Source: JAICKN01 sp036491415
GTDB taxonomy: Bacteria; Acidobacteriota; Terriglobia; Terriglobales; Acidobacteriaceae
Length of the DNA stretch: 15,534 nt
Reading direction: 5' to 3'
Assembly (NCBI GenBank): GCA_036491415.1
Contig: DASXCC010000187.1
Coordinates: 1-15,534 of the forward strand
Shown here: positions 14,156 through 15,534 of the stretch, piece by piece
Position numbering within the stretch: position 1 is the first letter of the stretch
Layout: the number at the start of each line of letters is the position of its first letter
The notes under the pieces: model-generated
What the model saw: only the letters and a program-made list of their open reading frames with translations
What the model was told of the DNA's origin: nothing
Databases searched by the model: none
Made by a program: the position numbers and the translations under genes

Positions 14156-14960
14156 AAGAACTTGTTTGTACATGCGCGTCCAAAAATTGTCGCAGCAATC
14201 TTCCAACTTCTTCCGGCTGTTCCCATGGTGAGTAGTGCCCTGCTTTCGCCACAACCTTCAACTCACTTCGAGGAATATTTTTGTGCATGGCGTCGGCATC
14301 AGGAATTCCCGTGAGCTCGTCTTCGATTCCGGTAATTACGAGAGTTGGAACATGTATGGTTTTCAAAATCGGCATGGAATCGGTGCGTTCCGCCATTCCC
14401 CGTTGCACCATGGCTACATCTACTGTAGACATTTTCCGCATCATGCGCAGCGCGCCGTCCACCAGATCAGGCCGTGAGGCTTGTGTCGTTTTTCCTACCA
14501 GGCGTGTGACCTGGCTGGCAAAGAATGGCTCGGTGCCGCGTTCTAAAACATCGCTTACCGATTGCAGGCGCGTCGAACGGATTTCAGGAGTATCGGGTAT
14601 AGCTTTTGTATTGCATAAAACGAGTCCGGTAATACGCTCCTTCCAGCGACGCCAGCATTCGAAGATCGCATAACCGCCAATGGAATTCCCTATCAGAATG
14701 GCACGCTTTACATCCGCATCGTCCATGATACGGGCGATATCGGCCGCATGCTTTTCCATCAAAGCAGGGCCTTCGCCAATCTCCGAATCTCCGTGTCCAC
14801 GCAGGTCCGGCAGAATAAGTTGATAGCTGGAAGTTAGCGACTGCACTGCAGGCAGCCATAAAGCATGATTGGCAGGAAATGGATGGAGAAGGATTACCGG
14901 CGGTCCGCTGCCGAGCACTTCGTACACAATTTCAGCATCGCCGCTACGGACTTGCCTCAT
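14154..14960 (-). CDS. Alpha/beta-hydrolase fold protein
   Basis: The ATG ending at 14960 (268 aa) is chosen, because the family's usual opening strand (GDAEIVYEVLGSGPPVILLHPFP) follows at once; the open frame extends further right but would overlap the PspC-like gene. The oxyanion-hole HPFP (26-29), DLRGHGDS (52-59), nucleophile Ser93 in GNSIGG, acid Asp214 (GIEDELT) and His242 (AGHYSPWE) form a complete catalytic set. The fold fits esterase, lactonase or C-C hydrolase families such as BioH/PcaD/RutD; the substrate is unknown. Cytosolic, no signal peptide. The SD is absent or weak. It lies 20 nt past the PspC-like stop and is very likely co-transcribed with it. Confidence 0.88.
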   Translation of the reverse strand: MRQVRSGDAEIVYEVLGSGPPVILLHPFPANHALWLPAVQSLTSSYQLILPDLRGHGDSEIGEGPALMEKHAADIARIMDDADVKRAILIGNSIGGYAIFECWRRWKERITGLVLCNTKAIPDTPEIRSTRLQSVSDVLERGTEPFFASQVTRLVGKTTQASRPDLVDGALRMMRKMSTVDVAMVQRGMAERTDSMPILKTIHVPTLVITGIEDELTGIPDADAMHKNIPRSELKVVAKAGHYSPWEQPEEVGRLLRQFLDAHVQTSS

Positions 14961-14980
14961 GCAACTAAAGTACGGGCTAT

Positions 14981-15292
14981 TTAAATATTTGTCACTTGCT
15001 GGCCCACGGGCATGGGCAGAGCCAATGGCTCTTCCGGCATCACGATCCACGCGATGGGATAGGACAAGCAACCGATCACGGTCAATACTCCCGCAACCAA
15101 CCAAACGACACGCACTAGACTGACGTCCAAATCAAAGTATTCCGCGACGCCGGCGCATACGCCGGCAATTTTACGGTCGGTGCGTGAACGTACGAGCCGC
15201 TTGCGACCGATGACGGCACCCACCCGCTTGCCGCAATACGCGCAAATGTTAGCGTCATCCTGAATGACTTTGCCACAGTAATTGCAGTACAT
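14981..15292 (-). CDS. Zinc-ribbon and PspC-domain membrane protein
   Basis: The 103-aa protein begins with a zinc ribbon (CxxC at 3-6 and 17-20: YCNYCG, ICAYCG), then a basic linker (GRKRLVRSRTDRK), then a PspC domain (about 33-88): IAGVCAGVAEYFDLDVSLVRVVW, a hydrophobic segment and YPIAWIVMPEEP. PspC proteins are inner-membrane partners of phage-shock-type envelope-stress systems; whether that holds here is inference. The ATG at 15292 is chosen over the in-frame GTG three bases earlier, because GGAGG sits 6 nt before the ATG. It is followed 20 nt later by the hydrolase and preceded 64 nt upstream by a TPR-like protein, all on one strand. Confidence 0.88.
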   Translation of the reverse strand: MYCNYCGKVIQDDANICAYCGKRVGAVIGRKRLVRSRTDRKIAGVCAGVAEYFDLDVSLVRVVWLVAGVLTVIGCLSYPIAWIVMPEEPLALPMPVGQQVTNI

Positions 15293-15349
15293 CACCGGCC
15301 TCCAGCGTCTTTGTGCATGATGATACGACAGAAATTCAAGAAAAGTTCC

Positions 15350-15365
15350 TTAATCTTTAATCTTT
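15350..15365. repeat. 7-bp tandem repeat at a stop codon
   Basis: TTAATCT occurs twice in a row (15350-15363), followed by TT that keeps the phase. On the minus strand it overlaps the TAA stop of the TPR-like protein. Confidence 0.75.
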
Positions 15366-15534
15366 GCAAGGGTTCTGGAGGCATTTTCGGGCCACATCAG
15401 CTTGCGATGTTTTGTCATCCACGGCAATGGCAGCCTGATATTGCTTCACCGCCTGATCGCGGCTCTGCATGTTGTCATACACCTGCCCAGCGGACAAATC
15501 CGCGCGCTGCCGGTATTCAGGATCGGCATCTTTT
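15357..15534 (-). CDS. C-terminal end of a TPR-like protein, cut by the window edge
   Basis: The minus-strand frame is open from the right edge to a TAA at 15359-15357, about 58 codons. It reads ...DPEYRQRADKSAGQVYDN, then MQSRDQAVKQYQAAIAVDD, then KTSQADVARKCLQNPCKD. The spacing of Ala, Tyr and Leu and the 'AVKQYQAAIAVD' helix pair are typical of a final tetratricopeptide repeat followed by a capping helix, with two Cys near the end. The start and the full function lie outside the window. The gene is 64 nt upstream of the PspC-like gene and probably heads the same operon. Confidence 0.75.
   Translation of the reverse strand, partial: KDADPEYRQRADLSAGQVYDNMQSRDQAVKQYQAAIAVDDKTSQADVARKCLQNPCKD

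Noticed and set aside
1..15534. CRISPR arrays, tRNA, rRNA, insertion sequences, phage genes, defence systems
   Set aside because: No spaced repeats of the right size, no cloverleaf or rRNA stretches, and no transposase, integrase or nuclease-like proteins were found in reading the window.

Overview
The window reads as chromosomal DNA of a free-living, probably soil-dwelling bacterium. The best guess is Acidobacteriota (Terriglobia/'Koribacter'-like). This rests on intermediate GC, many small secreted proteins of unknown function, a TPR-secretin fusion protein, an exported GH43 glycosidase, and GTGCCCCATCC-type intergenic hairpins of a kind I associate with that phylum. No rRNA, marker gene or database hit confirms it. 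Most genes lie on the minus strand; only the first two genes and the secretin are on the plus strand. I see no phage, insertion sequence, CRISPR array, tRNA or rRNA.

Layout. 1-528: the 3' part of an unrecognised gene (+). 595-651: a palindromic repeat with a 13-bp tandem duplication in its loop. 771-1241: a ferritin-like diiron protein (+). 1278-1736: a secreted small protein (-) with a clear sigma70-type promoter and terminator. 1843-2380: two tiny hypothetical genes (-). 2703-3485: a membrane protein built from two DoxX-like halves (-), with a TTGACA promoter embedded in a long inverted repeat. 3709-5241: a Tat-exported GH43 glycosidase (-). 5560-6492: pdxS, vitamin B6 synthesis (-), without pdxT beside it. 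6747-8669: TPR-secretin outer-membrane channel (+), abutting stop-to-stop a DsbA-like thiol oxidoreductase (8670-9614, -) that lies downstream of glutamine-dependent NAD+ synthetase nadE (9689-11329, -). 11421-12413: an exported protein of unknown function (-) behind a TATAAT box and three tandem 14-bp repeats. 12558-13634: a secreted two-domain protein with an Ig-like N-terminus (-) behind a long hairpin-rich leader and a perfect FNR-type box. 14154-15534: probable operon (-) of a TPR protein (partial), a zinc-ribbon/PspC membrane protein and an alpha/beta hydrolase.

Function. This is mixed housekeeping (NAD, PLP, iron storage, periplasmic thiol chemistry) plus cell-envelope and secretion genes. 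I found no multi-gene novel system. The parts most worth a second look are regulatory: the FNR-like box and structured leader at 13635-13936, the operator-like inverted repeat over the DoxX promoter at 3516-3561, and the 14-bp triple repeat at 12456-12497. The set of 12-14 bp tandem duplications and the related palindromic repeats come next.
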